Shown: piece after piece, positions 7,641 to 15,838 of the stretch
Numbering within the stretch: position 1 is the first letter of the stretch
How the letters are laid out: each line of letters opens with the position of its first letter
Assembly (NCBI GenBank): GCA_002294005.1
Contig: DBEH01000049.1
Span: 2,827-38,561 of the forward strand
DNA: 35,735 nucleotides
DNA from: Firmicutes bacterium UBA911
GTDB lineage: Bacteria; Bacillota; Desulfotomaculia; Desulfotomaculales; Desulforudaceae
Direction of reading: 5' to 3'
Program-made: the position numbers and the translations under genes
The notes under the pieces: model-generated
What the model was told of the DNA's origin: nothing
Seen by the model: only the letters and a program-made list of their open reading frames with translations
Databases searched by the model: none

Positions 7641-9041
7641 ATGACCGTGGAACTGACACCCCGGCAGACCGTGGCCGAACTGGACAAATATATCGTCGGC
7701 CAGGACGAAGCGAAGAGAGCGGTGGCGGTCGCTTTGCGGAACCGCTACCGGCGGGCGCGGCTCCCGGACGACCTTCGCGAAGAGGTAATGCCCAAGAACA
7801 TCCTCATGATCGGACCGACCGGGGTGGGCAAGACGGAAATCGCCCGGCGGCTGGCCCGCCTGGTCAACGCTCCGTTTGTGAAGGTGGAGGCGACGAAGTT
7901 CACCGAGGTGGGTTATGTGGGCCGGGACGTCGACAGTATGGTGCGCGACCTGGTGGAAACATCCGTCCGCATGGTCCGGTCCGAGCGTTTGGCCGCGGTG
8001 GAGGCAGAAGCCGCTCGGTTGGCGCAGGAACGGATCATTGGACTTCTGGCGCCCTTTCCATCGCAGGAAACGGGCGGGCGCAACCCCCTGGAGATGTTGT
8101 TGGGGACCGCCCGTCCGGATCCGGAGACGGACGACCGGCACAAGCAGCGGTTGCGCCGGGTGGAGTTCGAGCGGGAAACCCTGCGGGCGAAATTGGAACG
8201 CGGGGAACTGGAGCACGAGCACCTGGAGATCGAGGTCGAGGACCGTCCGATGTCGACCATGGAGCTTTTCTCCGGCCAGGGTGTCGAGGAGATGGGCATC
8301 AACTTGCACGACGTGCTGGGCCACATCTTTCCGAAGAAGAAGAAACTGCGCAAAGCGACCGTGGCGGAAGCCCGGAAGATCCTGACCCAGCAGGAAGCTC
8401 AGAAGCTGGTGGACAACGAGGAAGTGGTGACCGAGGGTATCCGGCGCGCCGAGGAGTCCGGGATTGTTTTTCTGGACGAGATCGACAAGATCGCCGGGCG
8501 GGAGGCCGGCGCCGGGCCTGACGTGTCCAGGGGAGGCGTGCAGCGCGATATTCTCCCGATCATCGAGGGTTCCACCGTGGTGACCAAGTACGGCCCGGCC
8601 AGGACCGACCACGTGCTGTTCATCGCCGCCGGCGCTTTTCACATGTCGCGGCCCTCCGACCTGATTCCCGAGTTGCAGGGCCGTTTCCCAATCCGGGTGG
8701 AACTTAAGAATCTCACCGAAGAGGACTTCCTGCAGATCCTGACGGAGCCCCAGAACGCTTTAATCAAGCAATACACCGCATTGTTGGCCACGGAGGACAT
8801 TAAGCTCGAATTTTCTAAATATTCTCTTGTCGAGATTGCGAAAATCGCTTATACTGTTAATGATCAGACGGAGAATATCGGTGCCCGCAGGCTTTTCACC
8901 GTGCTCGAGCGGCTCCTGGAGGAAATATCGTTTGCCGCCCCGGATGTTGAGGACAAAAACGTGTTCATCGATGAGCACTACGTCCGGGAAAAATTAAGCG
9001 AAATTGTACGCCGCGAGGACTTGAGGCGCTATATTCTTTAG
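7641..9041 (+). CDS. hslU: HslU (ClpY) AAA+ unfoldase
   Basis: HslU is the ATPase ring that recognises, unfolds and threads substrates into HslV. It has 466 residues, a normal length. The Walker A motif GPTGVGKT is at 58-65 and Walker B FLDEID at about 277-282. The intermediate (I) domain lies between them and is rich in charged residues. The VGYVGRDVDSMVRDL and GAFHMSRPSDLIPELQGRFPI signatures are clear. ATG 7641 follows GGAAGGGAG. The C terminus ends RRYIL, the hydrophobic tail that in this family inserts between HslV subunits to activate them. Codon and GC composition match the neighbours. Confidence 0.98.
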   Translation: MTVELTPRQTVAELDKYIVGQDEAKRAVAVALRNRYRRARLPDDLREEVMPKNILMIGPTGVGKTEIARRLARLVNAPFVKVEATKFTEVGYVGRDVDSMVRDLVETSVRMVRSERLAAVEAEAARLAQERIIGLLAPFPSQETGGRNPLEMLLGTARPDPETDDRHKQRLRRVEFERETLRAKLERGELEHEHLEIEVEDRPMSTMELFSGQGVEEMGINLHDVLGHIFPKKKKLRKATVAEARKILTQQEAQKLVDNEEVVTEGIRRAEESGIVFLDEIDKIAGREAGAGPDVSRGGVQRDILPIIEGSTVVTKYGPARTDHVLFIAAGAFHMSRPSDLIPELQGRFPIRVELKNLTEEDFLQILTEPQNALIKQYTALLATEDIKLEFSKYSLVEIAKIAYTVNDQTENIGARRLFTVLERLLEEISFAAPDVEDKNVFIDEHYVREKLSEIVRREDLRRYIL

Positions 9042-9063
9042 ACCCGCAAGGGGGCTTTGGCTG

Positions 9064-9840
9064 GTGACTCTGCTGGAAAAATGCCGGGCGATCAACAGGA
9101 TTTTGCAGAAGTCGGCCGGCTACGCGGTGGACTATGGCGAAATGGCCCAGGTGCTGTGTGTCAACCTCCGGGCCAACACCTATATCCTGGACGAGGACGG
9201 CCGGATTTTGGGAGCGGAGTTCCTGGACGATTTTGGTTGTGAGGTCGTCCGCGGCATGATCTACGAATCGGGGTTCCCCCGGGAGTACAACGAATGGCTG
9301 CTGGGGATTCCCTCGACGTACGCCAATTTTTGCCAGACCGAAAACGCCTGCGTTTTCAACGCCTACGAGCACTGCCAGTACGTGAACAAGGTGACCACGG
9401 TGGTGCCCATCGTGGGCGCCGGAAAGCGTCTGGGGACCTTGGTCCTGGCCAAATTCGGCGAGGAGTTTACCGGTGACGATTTGGTGCTGGCCGAAATCGG
9501 GGCCACGGTGGTGGGCATGGAAATCTTGCGCGCCCAGGTGGGCCGGATGGAAGAGGATATCCGGAAGCGGACCGCCGTGCAGGTCGCGCTGGGCACCCTC
9601 TCTTATTCGGAACTGGACGCGGTGCGGCATATTTTTAAGCAACTCGACGGCAGCGAAGGCCTCCTGGTAGCCAGCAAGATCGCCGACCGGGCCGGCATCA
9701 CCCGTTCGGTGATCGTAAACGCCCTGCGCAAGTTCGAGAGCGCGGGCGTTATTGAGTCCAAGTCCCTGGGAATGAAGGGGACCTATATCCGGGTGCTCAA
9801 TGACCGTTTACTCGACGAACTGGCGAAGATGAAGCCTTAG
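9064..9840 (+). CDS. codY: GTP- and branched-chain-amino-acid-sensing repressor CodY
   Basis: CodY is the global regulator of Firmicutes that represses starvation, transport and often sporulation genes when GTP and isoleucine/leucine/valine are plentiful. It has 258 residues. The N-terminal GAF domain (about 1-155) binds branched-chain amino acids. The C-terminal winged helix-turn-helix (about 200-246) contains ASKIADRAGITRSVIVNALR and the LGMKGTYIRVLN wing, which are near-identical in all CodY proteins. GTG 9064 has AAGGGGG upstream. It is the last gene of the topA-codY run. The next gene is rpsB with its own promoter, without the flagellar genes that follow codY in Bacillus. Confidence 0.97.
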   Translation: MTLLEKCRAINRILQKSAGYAVDYGEMAQVLCVNLRANTYILDEDGRILGAEFLDDFGCEVVRGMIYESGFPREYNEWLLGIPSTYANFCQTENACVFNAYEHCQYVNKVTTVVPIVGAGKRLGTLVLAKFGEEFTGDDLVLAEIGATVVGMEILRAQVGRMEEDIRKRTAVQVALGTLSYSELDAVRHIFKQLDGSEGLLVASKIADRAGITRSVIVNALRKFESAGVIESKSLGMKGTYIRVLNDRLLDELAKMKP

Positions 9841-9864
9841 AAATAATAAATTAATTAAATTTTT

Positions 9865-9895
9865 TTGACTTACCGCCCCGGGTTTATGATAGAAT
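9865..9895 (+). promoter_or_regulatory. Sigma-A-type promoter of rpsB
   Basis: A TTGACT -35 box (9865-9870) sits in an AT-rich block that looks like an UP element (9841-9866). A -10 box TAGAAT is at 9890-9895 with a long 19-base spacer; TATGAT at 9885-9890 overlaps it but would be only 14 bases away. The AT content stands out sharply from the flanking GC-rich DNA. No factor-independent terminator separates codY from this promoter. Confidence 0.65.
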
Positions 9896-9942
9896 ATTCC
9901 CTGGTGCAAAATCACACACGCCGCCGGATTGCGTCCACGGTG

Positions 9943-9962
9943 CCCCCGTTTCGGAACGGGGG
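9943..9962 (+). promoter_or_regulatory. Hairpin in rpsB leader
   Basis: CCCCCGTT (9943-9950) pairs perfectly with AACGGGGG (9955-9962) around a TCGG loop, in the roughly 120-base leader between the promoter and rpsB. No T-run follows, so it is not a terminator. A role in S2 autoregulation is possible but only inferred from position. Confidence 0.45.
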
Positions 9963-10019
9963 TCCGGCCGCGAGTTGAAGGCGGCGGAGGCTTAAAACCA
10001 CGCGGAGGGAGGTGTAATA

Positions 10020-10754
10020 GTGGCGATTGTGACCATGAAGCAGTTGCTTGAGGCCGGGGTGCATTTTGGCCACCAGACCCGCAGGTGGAATCCCAAAATG
10101 GCCCCTTATATTTTCACGGACCGGAACGGCATCTACATCATTGACCTGCAAAAGACGGTCCGTAAGATTGAAGAGGCCTACAACTTCGTCAAGCAGATCG
10201 TGTCCGAGGGGCAGACGGTGCTGTTTGTAGGCACCAAGAAGCAGGCCCAGTTGACGGTGGTGGAGGAGACCGAGCGGTGCGGGATGTTCTACGTAAACCA
10301 GCGCTGGCTGGGCGGCATGCTGACCAATTTTCAAACCATCCGGCGCCGGATTGACCGGTTGAAGGAACTGGAGCGGAAACAGGCCGAGGGCCGTTTCGAG
10401 GCGCTCCCGAAGAAAGAAGTGGCCGAACTCATGCACGAGAAACACCGTCTGGAAAAGTATCTTAAGGGCATCAAGGACATGAGCAAGCTTCCGGGCGCGC
10501 TTTTCGTAATTGATCCGCGCAAGGAGCGGATTGCGGTAGCCGAGGCACGCAAGCTGGGTATTCCGATCGTGGCCATTGTGGACACGAACTGTGACCCGGA
10601 CGAGATCGACTATATCATCCCGGGCAACGACGACGCGATCCGGGCCGTTCGACTCCTGACCAGCCGGATGGCCGACGCGGTGCTGGAAGGGCGCCAGGGA
10701 GAACAGTCAGCTCCGGAACCCGACCGGGGAGTCGTGGCCGAAGCCCAGGCCTAA
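10020..10754 (+). CDS. rpsB: 30S ribosomal protein S2
   Basis: S2 binds late to the 30S subunit near the head-body junction and helps recruit S1 where present. It has 244 residues. The N terminus MAIVTMKQLLEAGVHFGHQT, the RWNPKMAPYIF segment, QRWLGGMLTNF and DTNCDPDEIDYIIPGNDDA are diagnostic. The GTG start at 10020 follows a strong GGAGGGAGGTG site. A short acidic and glutamine-rich C-terminal tail follows the core, as is common. It heads the rpsB-tsf-pyrH-frr cluster. Confidence 0.98.
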   Translation: MAIVTMKQLLEAGVHFGHQTRRWNPKMAPYIFTDRNGIYIIDLQKTVRKIEEAYNFVKQIVSEGQTVLFVGTKKQAQLTVVEETERCGMFYVNQRWLGGMLTNFQTIRRRIDRLKELERKQAEGRFEALPKKEVAELMHEKHRLEKYLKGIKDMSKLPGALFVIDPRKERIAVAEARKLGIPIVAIVDTNCDPDEIDYIIPGNDDAIRAVRLLTSRMADAVLEGRQGEQSAPEPDRGVVAEAQA

Positions 10755-10829
10755 AGCGGTGGGGTTTCGGTTATAATTAGGCCAGGGTGGTTCGTTCGGC
10801 AAATCATGGTTTTGGGGGGCGCAAGTGAA

Positions 10830-11435
10830 GTGGAAGTGTCGGCAAGGCTGGTAAAGGAGCTCCGCGAGCGTACCGGCTCGGGAATGATGGACTGCAAGAA
10901 AGCCCTGGTGGAAACCGGCGGTGACCTGGAAAAGGCGGTTGACTATCTGCGGGAGAAAGGCCTCGCGGCGGCGGCCAAGAGAGCCGGCCGGGCGGCCTCC
11001 GAGGGCTCGATCGAGAGTTATATTCACGGTGCGGGCCGGATTGGAGTGCTGGTGGAGGTCAATTGCGAGACCGACTTCGTAGCCAAGACCGGTGAGTTCC
11101 GGGCTTTTGCCCGGGACGTGGCCATGCAAATCGCGGCCGCCCGGCCGGAGTTTGTTGGGCGTGAGGACGTGCCGGCCGAGGCTCTGGATAGAGAGCGGCG
11201 CGTCTTGCGGGCCCAGGCGCTGAACGAGGGCAAGCCGGAGAAGATCGTCGACAAGATGGTTGAGGGCCGCCTCGACAAGTTTTTCCGGGAGAGCTGCCTT
11301 CTGGAGCAGCCGTTCATCAAGAATCCGGACGTGGCTGTACAGGATGTGCTCAAGGAAACCGTGGCCAGGCTGGGCGAGAATATCGTGATCAAGAGGTTTG
11401 CCAGGTTCCAGCTGGGCGAGGGAGCCGACGAATAG
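10830..11435 (+). CDS. tsf: Elongation factor Ts
   Basis: EF-Ts is the nucleotide exchange factor that reloads EF-Tu with GTP. The N-terminal UBA-like domain has TGSGMMDCKKAL; the core has NCETDFVAKTGEF and the QPFIKNPD segment. GTG 10830 is preferred over the in-frame ATG 10806: a run of six G lies 10 bases upstream, and the result, MEVSARLVKELRERTG, matches the family start. From GTG 10830 the product has 201 residues, the short form also found in other Clostridia and Thermus. A TATAAT at 10772 upstream has no matching -35, so co-transcription with rpsB is more likely. Confidence 0.96.
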   Translation: MEVSARLVKELRERTGSGMMDCKKALVETGGDLEKAVDYLREKGLAAAAKRAGRAASEGSIESYIHGAGRIGVLVEVNCETDFVAKTGEFRAFARDVAMQIAAARPEFVGREDVPAEALDRERRVLRAQALNEGKPEKIVDKMVEGRLDKFFRESCLLEQPFIKNPDVAVQDVLKETVARLGENIVIKRFARFQLGEGADE

Positions 11436-11488
11436 AAAAAGCAGGAAAAGCGGGGCGTTTGCCGAATTAGGGACAGGAGGGTCCGTCA

Positions 11489-12250
11489 TTGATCACCCCC
11501 AGGTACCGGCGTGTGGTTCTCAAGCTGAGTGGTGAGGCCCTGGCTGGAGAACAGGGATACGGTATCAGCCCCGAGGTCGTGCTGTACATCGCCTCGGAAA
11601 TCAAGGAAGTAATCCAGCAGTTCCGCGTGGAGACGGCCATCGTGGTCGGCGGCGGAAATATCTGGCGCGGGGTGGCCGGCAGCGCCAAGGGCATGGACCG
11701 GGCCACGGCGGACTATATGGGGATGCTGGCGACGGTGATCAACTCTCTGGCGCTTCAAGACGCCCTGGAGAAGACCGGCGTGGATACCAGGGTGCAGGTG
11801 GCCATCGAGATGCGGGCGATCGCTGAGACTTACATCCGGCGCCGGGCGATCCGGCATCTGGAAAAAGGGCGGGTCGTGATTTTCGCCGCCGGGACCGGCA
11901 ACCCCTATTTTTCGACGGACACGACGGCCGCCCTGCGGGCGGCCGAAATCGAAGCCGAGACGATTCTGATGGCCAAGCGGGTGGACGGGGTATATGATTC
12001 CGACCCCCTGCAAAACGCCGCCGCCAAGAAGCTGGACCGGCTGACCTACATCGAGATGTTGAACCGGGGCCTGGGCGTGATGGACGCCACCGCTGCTTCG
12101 CTCTGTATGGAAAACGGCATCCCGGTATTGGTTTTCAGCATTTACGAGCCCGGCAACATTAAGAAAGCCGTACTCGGAGAGAATATCGGGACTTTTATCG
12201 GGAGTGAGGTCGAATGCGCGAACTACTGGAATCAGCCGAACTCGACATGA
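11489..12250 (+). CDS. pyrH: UMP kinase
   Basis: PyrH phosphorylates UMP to UDP with ATP in pyrimidine nucleotide synthesis. It is a hexameric amino-acid-kinase-fold enzyme, unlike eukaryotic UMP/CMP kinases. Motifs include VLKLSGEAL at the N terminus, VVGGGNIWRG, DYMGMLATVINSLALQ and GTGNPYFSTDTTAALRA. TTG 11489 is supported by ACAGGAGGG 8 bases upstream. The protein has 253 residues, about 12 more than usual. The extra C-terminal residues come from a 37-base overlap with frr, a sign of translational coupling. Confidence 0.96.
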   Translation: MITPRYRRVVLKLSGEALAGEQGYGISPEVVLYIASEIKEVIQQFRVETAIVVGGGNIWRGVAGSAKGMDRATADYMGMLATVINSLALQDALEKTGVDTRVQVAIEMRAIAETYIRRRAIRHLEKGRVVIFAAGTGNPYFSTDTTAALRAAEIEAETILMAKRVDGVYDSDPLQNAAAKKLDRLTYIEMLNRGLGVMDATAASLCMENGIPVLVFSIYEPGNIKKAVLGENIGTFIGSEVECANYWNQPNST

Positions 12251-12771
12251 TGAAAACGATTGAAGTGCTCGATAAGGAATTTGCCTCTTTGCGGGCCGGA
12301 CGGGCCACACCGGCCCTTTTGGACCGGATCGGCGTGGACTACTACGGGTCGCCGACGCCCATAAACCAACTGGCGACGGTTTCGGTTCCGGAGGCGCGCC
12401 TGCTGGTGATTCAGCCGTGGGACAAAAGTGTCATCGGCGAGATCGAGCGGGCGATTCTAAAATCGGATTTGGGGATCACCCCCTCGTCCGATGGAAACAT
12501 TATTCGCCTGGCTGTGCCCCAATTGACCGAAGAACGGCGCCGGGACCTGGTGAAGCTCTTGAAAAAGCGGGGCGAAGAGGCCAAAGTGACCGTTCGGAAC
12601 ATCCGCCGGGACGTCATTGAGCGCCTTAAGGCGCTGCAGAAAGAAGGCGGGGGGTTCTCTGAAGACGGCCTGCGCCGGGAGCAGGACGAAGCCCAGAAGC
12701 TGACTGACCGTTACATCAAGGAAGTCGACCGGATCGTGGCGGCCAAAGAGAAAGAGGTTATGGAGATCTGA
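12214..12771 (+). CDS. frr: Ribosome recycling factor
   Basis: RRF splits post-termination ribosomes together with EF-G. It has 185 residues, the standard size. It has the three-helix bundle sequence with LRAGRATPALLDRI, PINQLATVSVPEARLL, DLGITPSSDGNIIRL and VRNIRRDVIERLK. ATG 12214 has GGAGTGAGG upstream and lies inside the end of pyrH. The conserved pair pyrH-frr supports the call. Confidence 0.97.
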   Translation: MRELLESAELDMMKTIEVLDKEFASLRAGRATPALLDRIGVDYYGSPTPINQLATVSVPEARLLVIQPWDKSVIGEIERAILKSDLGITPSSDGNIIRLAVPQLTEERRRDLVKLLKKRGEEAKVTVRNIRRDVIERLKALQKEGGGFSEDGLRREQDEAQKLTDRYIKEVDRIVAAKEKEVMEI

Positions 12772-12773
12772 CC

Positions 12774-12995
12774 GTGGACGTTCTTGGTTTTGAGCTGGAC
12801 GAGGCGCTTGCCCGGCTGGATGCGGAGGGATGGCGGGTGAAGGTGAAGTTGACCTCTCCTCCCGGAACCGTACCGCCGGGACCCCGCAGGGTGGTCCGCG
12901 TGGTGACGGCCGGTGCTCGGGAAGTCGAAATCGTGGCGGCACACCAGGGTTGGGAGGAAAACCGGTTTCCGGACGACATTGTGGAGCACAAGTAG
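12774..12995 (+). CDS. Small conserved-looking protein between frr and uppS, function unknown
   Basis: GTG 12774 starts two bases after the frr stop and the frame runs 73 codons to a TAG. GC-rich third positions match real genes nearby. The frr coding region just upstream contains GAGG-like sequence (AAAGAGGTTATGGAG). The N-terminal half (LGFELDEALARLDAEGWRVKVKLTSPPG) resembles a PASTA-like repeat: a short helix, then beta strands with a glycine turn. This is a guess from pattern only. The rest is beta-rich and basic. A G/C-rich hairpin follows the stop. No catalytic residues or membrane segments are seen. I do not recognise the family. Confidence 0.7.
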   Translation: MDVLGFELDEALARLDAEGWRVKVKLTSPPGTVPPGPRRVVRVVTAGAREVEIVAAHQGWEENRFPDDIVEHK

Positions 12996-13026
12996 CGCCC
13001 CCCAGGGTTTCGGGGGGTGTTCTTGT
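12996..13026 (+). terminator. Weak intrinsic terminator before uppS
   Basis: Six C (12998-13003) pair with six G (13012-13017), and the stem extends by a wobble and a C-G pair. The tail TTCTTGT is only moderately T-rich. It could be an attenuator, because uppS follows without a clear new promoter. Confidence 0.5.
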
Positions 13027-13064
13027 AGGGGAGAGAAGTCAGGTCCCCTTTGGAGGTGCCAAGC

Positions 13065-13823
13065 GTGGGGCGGGACGGATCGGCCGATGAAAAGACTTTG
13101 ATGCAGATGCTGGACCGGGAGCGGATACCGGCTCACGTGGCGGTAATTATGGACGGCAACGGCCGGTGGGCCCAGAAGCGCGGGCTTCCCAGGGCCGCAG
13201 GTCACCGGGCCGGGGCGGAGGCTTTGAGGAAAGTGGTCCGTTTTGCCGCTGAACTGGGGGTGCGCTATCTCACGGCGTACACTTTCTCCACCGAGAACTG
13301 GAAACGCCCGCGTGCCGAAGTTGACGGCCTGATGTCTTTGCTGGTGGAATACATCTACAAGGAACTGGAAGAAATGCGCGGCCAGGGGGTCTGCCTGCGG
13401 ACGATCGGCCGCCCGGAGGAGTTGCCGCCGGACGCCGGAGCGGCCCTCGCGGAAGCCGTGGCCCGGACGCGGGACAACTCGCGGATCATTGTAAACCTGG
13501 CACTGAACTACGGGGGCCGCCGGGAGCTGGTAGACATGGCCCGCAAACTGGGCGAGGCCGTCAGGGCGGGACGGCTTGACCCCGGGGACATTGACGAAAA
13601 AACGGTCGAGTCCGCCCTGTACACGGCCGGGATTCCCGATCCCGACCTGTTGATCCGTCCGTCCGGCGAATTTAGGATCAGCAACTTTATGCTCTGGCAA
13701 CTGGCGTATACCGAGTTCTGGGTGACGCCGGTCCTCTGGCCCGACTTTGCGCGGGTGCACCTGGTCCAGGCCCTGGTGGAGTTTCAGCGCCGTGACCGGC
13801 GCTACGGGGGCCTGAACGTTTGA
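13065..13823 (+). CDS. uppS: Undecaprenyl diphosphate synthase (isoprenyl transferase)
   Basis: UppS is a cis-prenyltransferase that adds eight isopentenyl units to farnesyl diphosphate to make the C55 lipid carrier for peptidoglycan. GTG 13065 is chosen because TGGAGGTG (13051-13058) lies 6 bases upstream; the earlier in-frame TTG 13050 overlaps that site. The product has 252 residues. Catalytic Asp30 is in MDGNGRWA. YTFSTENWKRP, LNYGGRRELVD and LIRPSGEFRISNF-LLWQ-like segments mark the diphosphate and substrate sites. The end overlaps cdsA by one base. Confidence 0.96.
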   Translation: MGRDGSADEKTLMQMLDRERIPAHVAVIMDGNGRWAQKRGLPRAAGHRAGAEALRKVVRFAAELGVRYLTAYTFSTENWKRPRAEVDGLMSLLVEYIYKELEEMRGQGVCLRTIGRPEELPPDAGAALAEAVARTRDNSRIIVNLALNYGGRRELVDMARKLGEAVRAGRLDPGDIDEKTVESALYTAGIPDPDLLIRPSGEFRISNFMLWQLAYTEFWVTPVLWPDFARVHLVQALVEFQRRDRRYGGLNV

Positions 13824-14602
13824 TGGCGGCCAGGGTTCTTACCGCCTTGCTCGGCGCACCCCTTTTGCTGTTGGCCGCCTGGCTGGGCGGGGTCTACCTG
13901 CTTGCCGCCGTGGCTGTGCTGGTGCTTCTGGCCCAATATGAGCTGGTGCGCTTGATTGGGGACTTGGCCCCGCACCGGGGGCTGGTTTTCGCCGGGGGGC
14001 TGATTCTGGTGGCGGCGGCCTATTTCAGCCCGGGCCGGTTTCCAGACGCCGCGCTATTCGCCCTGTTGCTGTTGTACCTGGGCGCCCTTGTTTTCTTTTT
14101 TCCGCGTTTCGCGCCCGGATCACTGGCCGGCACCCTGCTGGCCGCAGTCTACCCGGGATTGCTGTCGTACCTCTATCTGCTGCGGGCCCTGCCGGACGGT
14201 TGGCAGTGGCTGTTGCTCGTATTCGCCGTCACCTGGGCGTTCGACATTTTTGGCTACTTCACCGGGCTGGCCTTCGGTCGCACCCGGATGACGCCCAACC
14301 TAAGCCCGAAGAAAACGGTCGAGGGCCTGGCCGGCGGAATCTTGGCCGCCGCCACGGCGGCCGCCGCCGGCGGCTATTTGATCGCTGGTGCGCTGGACTG
14401 GACTTTCATCCTGGCCGGCCTCCTCATCGGCGCCGCGGCGCAGACCGGTGACCTGGCGGCCTCGGCTTTGAAGCGCTTCGCCGGGGTCAAGGACTCCGGG
14501 CGCCTGCTTCCCGGCCACGGGGGCGTGCTGGACCGGTTCGACAGTCTTCTTTTCAGCGCGCCGCTGGGCTATTACCTGATTCAGTGGCTGATTATTCAAT
14601 GA
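13823..14602 (+). CDS. cdsA: Phosphatidate cytidylyltransferase
   Basis: CdsA joins CTP and phosphatidic acid to form CDP-diacylglycerol, the precursor of membrane phospholipids. The 259-residue protein is hydrophobic throughout, with about seven or eight membrane segments. The family signature SALKRFAGVKDSG...PGHGGVLDRFDS lies near the C terminus and includes the metal-binding aspartate. ATG 13823 overlaps the uppS stop (TGATG) and is preferred over the TTG one codon earlier. The order uppS-cdsA is conserved in Firmicutes. dxr normally follows directly; here ytvI is placed between. Confidence 0.95.
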   Translation: MAARVLTALLGAPLLLLAAWLGGVYLLAAVAVLVLLAQYELVRLIGDLAPHRGLVFAGGLILVAAAYFSPGRFPDAALFALLLLYLGALVFFFPRFAPGSLAGTLLAAVYPGLLSYLYLLRALPDGWQWLLLVFAVTWAFDIFGYFTGLAFGRTRMTPNLSPKKTVEGLAGGILAAATAAAAGGYLIAGALDWTFILAGLLIGAAAQTGDLAASALKRFAGVKDSGRLLPGHGGVLDRFDSLLFSAPLGYYLIQWLIIQ

Positions 14603-14620
14603 GACCTCCGGCACCGTCAT

Positions 14621-14652
14621 AAAAGGGGCCTGACCCCTTTTTGACCCCTTTT
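14621..14652 (+). repeat. AAAAGGGG/CCCCTTTT palindrome after cdsA
   Basis: AAAAGGGG (14621-14628) and CCCCTTTT (14634-14641) flank a CCTGA loop. The second half, TGACCCCTTTT, is repeated in tandem at 14642-14652. It can act as a terminator for the uppS-cdsA transcript. Related palindromes occur at 21075, 24744 and 24800, so this is also a dispersed intergenic repeat. Confidence 0.75.
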
Positions 14653-14680
14653 CGCCACGCGAGCGACTCCCCTGAAAAAG

Positions 14681-14709
14681 TTTACTTGTACGCTGCAAAT
14701 GGTTATAGT
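14681..14709 (+). promoter_or_regulatory. Sigma-A-like promoter of the ytvI-dxr segment
   Basis: TTTACT (14681-14686) and TATAGT (14704-14709) are separated by 17 bases, in an AT-richer patch just after the palindrome and 34 bases before the start codon at 14743. Confidence 0.6.
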
Positions 14710-14742
14710 CTATTTAGGCTCTTATGTTGAAGGAGAATGGCC

Positions 14743-15819
14743 ATGCCGCCTTCGGAGCGGGTGCAGCGGATTGCCTGGAGCGCGGGCGCGTTGTTGCTGG
14801 TGACGGCGAACCTGATCGTCTTGGGGTACGTCACCCGGTACATGCTGCCTATTCTCCTGCCGTTCCTGGTGGCGTTGATGATCAGCCTGCTGATCGACCC
14901 GTTGGTGCGGTTCCTGCAGGAACGGCTCCGCTTTCCACGCCCGGCGGCCGCCATTGGAGTGCTCCTGGTGCTGCTGGCCGCGGTCGGGGCCGTGCTGACG
15001 GCGGCGACCCTGCGGCTGGTGGCCGAGCTGATGCACCTGTCTTCGTTGCTGCCGTACCACGTCGCCAGCTTCCGGAACACTTTCGAGCAGTTGGTCAATG
15101 AAGCGGTAACCATTTACGGGCGCTTGCCCCCAGCAGCGGTGAGCTACCTCGACGGCCTGCTGGTGTCGGTGGTCAGTGGCCTGGAAGGGTTTCTGATGGG
15201 GGCGCTGGAGGCCTCGCTCGGGCTGTTGGCGGCCGTGCCGCTGATCATCATCGTGACCATCATCACTTTCGTGGCCACCTATTTTTTCAGCCGGGACAGC
15301 GAAAAGCTCCGCGAAGCGTGGATCCGGGCACTTCCTGAACCGTGGGGCGTCAAGAGCCTGCTGGTGGTGCGCGAGGGCTTCGGGGCGTTTATCCGGTTTT
15401 TCCGGGCCCAATGCGTGCTGGTGAGCATCACCATGGCGATCACCACCACCGGGCTCCTGATCATCGGCACGCCGTACGCCGTGTCGATCGGCATCGTCAC
15501 GGGCATCTTCGACCTTCTGCCGATGCTGGGTCCGACCGTCATCTTCGTGCCCTGGATTGTTTGGTGCGTGTTGACCGGTTCCTATTCGCTGGCGCTGAAA
15601 CTGTTCATTCTGTACGCGATCCTGTTTATCGTCCGGTCTTCCCTGGAGGCCAAAGTGGTGGCTAAGAGCCTGGGTCTTCACCCGCTGGCCGTACTGGTGG
15701 CGATGTACGTCGGGCTCAAAGTAATGGGCATACTTGGGTTAATCCTGGGTCCGATCCTGGTGGTGGTGGTGCAGGGTGCGATTATGGCCGGGAGGCACGC
15801 GCGCGAAGCAAGTGTGTAG
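14743..15819 (+). CDS. ytvI: AI-2E family membrane protein, YtvI-like (sporulation)
   Basis: This is a polytopic membrane protein of the PerM/AI-2E transporter superfamily with 358 residues. About eight hydrophobic segments are visible: two near the N terminus, one after residue 65, and a dense block in the second half. The soluble middle part (about 90-160) is typical. The C-terminal GIVTGIFDLLPMLGPTVIFVPW and GLKVMGILGLILGPILV segments match the YtvI branch, which in spore formers is annotated as a sporulation integral membrane protein. ATG 14743 is preferred over ATG 14737 because AAGGAG (14730-14735) lies 7 bases upstream of it. The transported substrate is unknown. The YtvI assignment is less certain than the superfamily. 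Confidence 0.85.
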   Translation: MPPSERVQRIAWSAGALLLVTANLIVLGYVTRYMLPILLPFLVALMISLLIDPLVRFLQERLRFPRPAAAIGVLLVLLAAVGAVLTAATLRLVAELMHLSSLLPYHVASFRNTFEQLVNEAVTIYGRLPPAAVSYLDGLLVSVVSGLEGFLMGALEASLGLLAAVPLIIIVTIITFVATYFFSRDSEKLREAWIRALPEPWGVKSLLVVREGFGAFIRFFRAQCVLVSITMAITTTGLLIIGTPYAVSIGIVTGIFDLLPMLGPTVIFVPWIVWCVLTGSYSLALKLFILYAILFIVRSSLEAKVVAKSLGLHPLAVLVAMYVGLKVMGILGLILGPILVVVVQGAIMAGRHAREASV

Positions 15820-15838
15820 CCGGCGGCTGGAGGTTGGT

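Noticed and set aside
10772..10777. TATAAT between rpsB and tsf as a promoter
   Set aside because: No acceptable -35 at 16-18 bases and no TG extension; tsf is likely read from the rpsB promoter.
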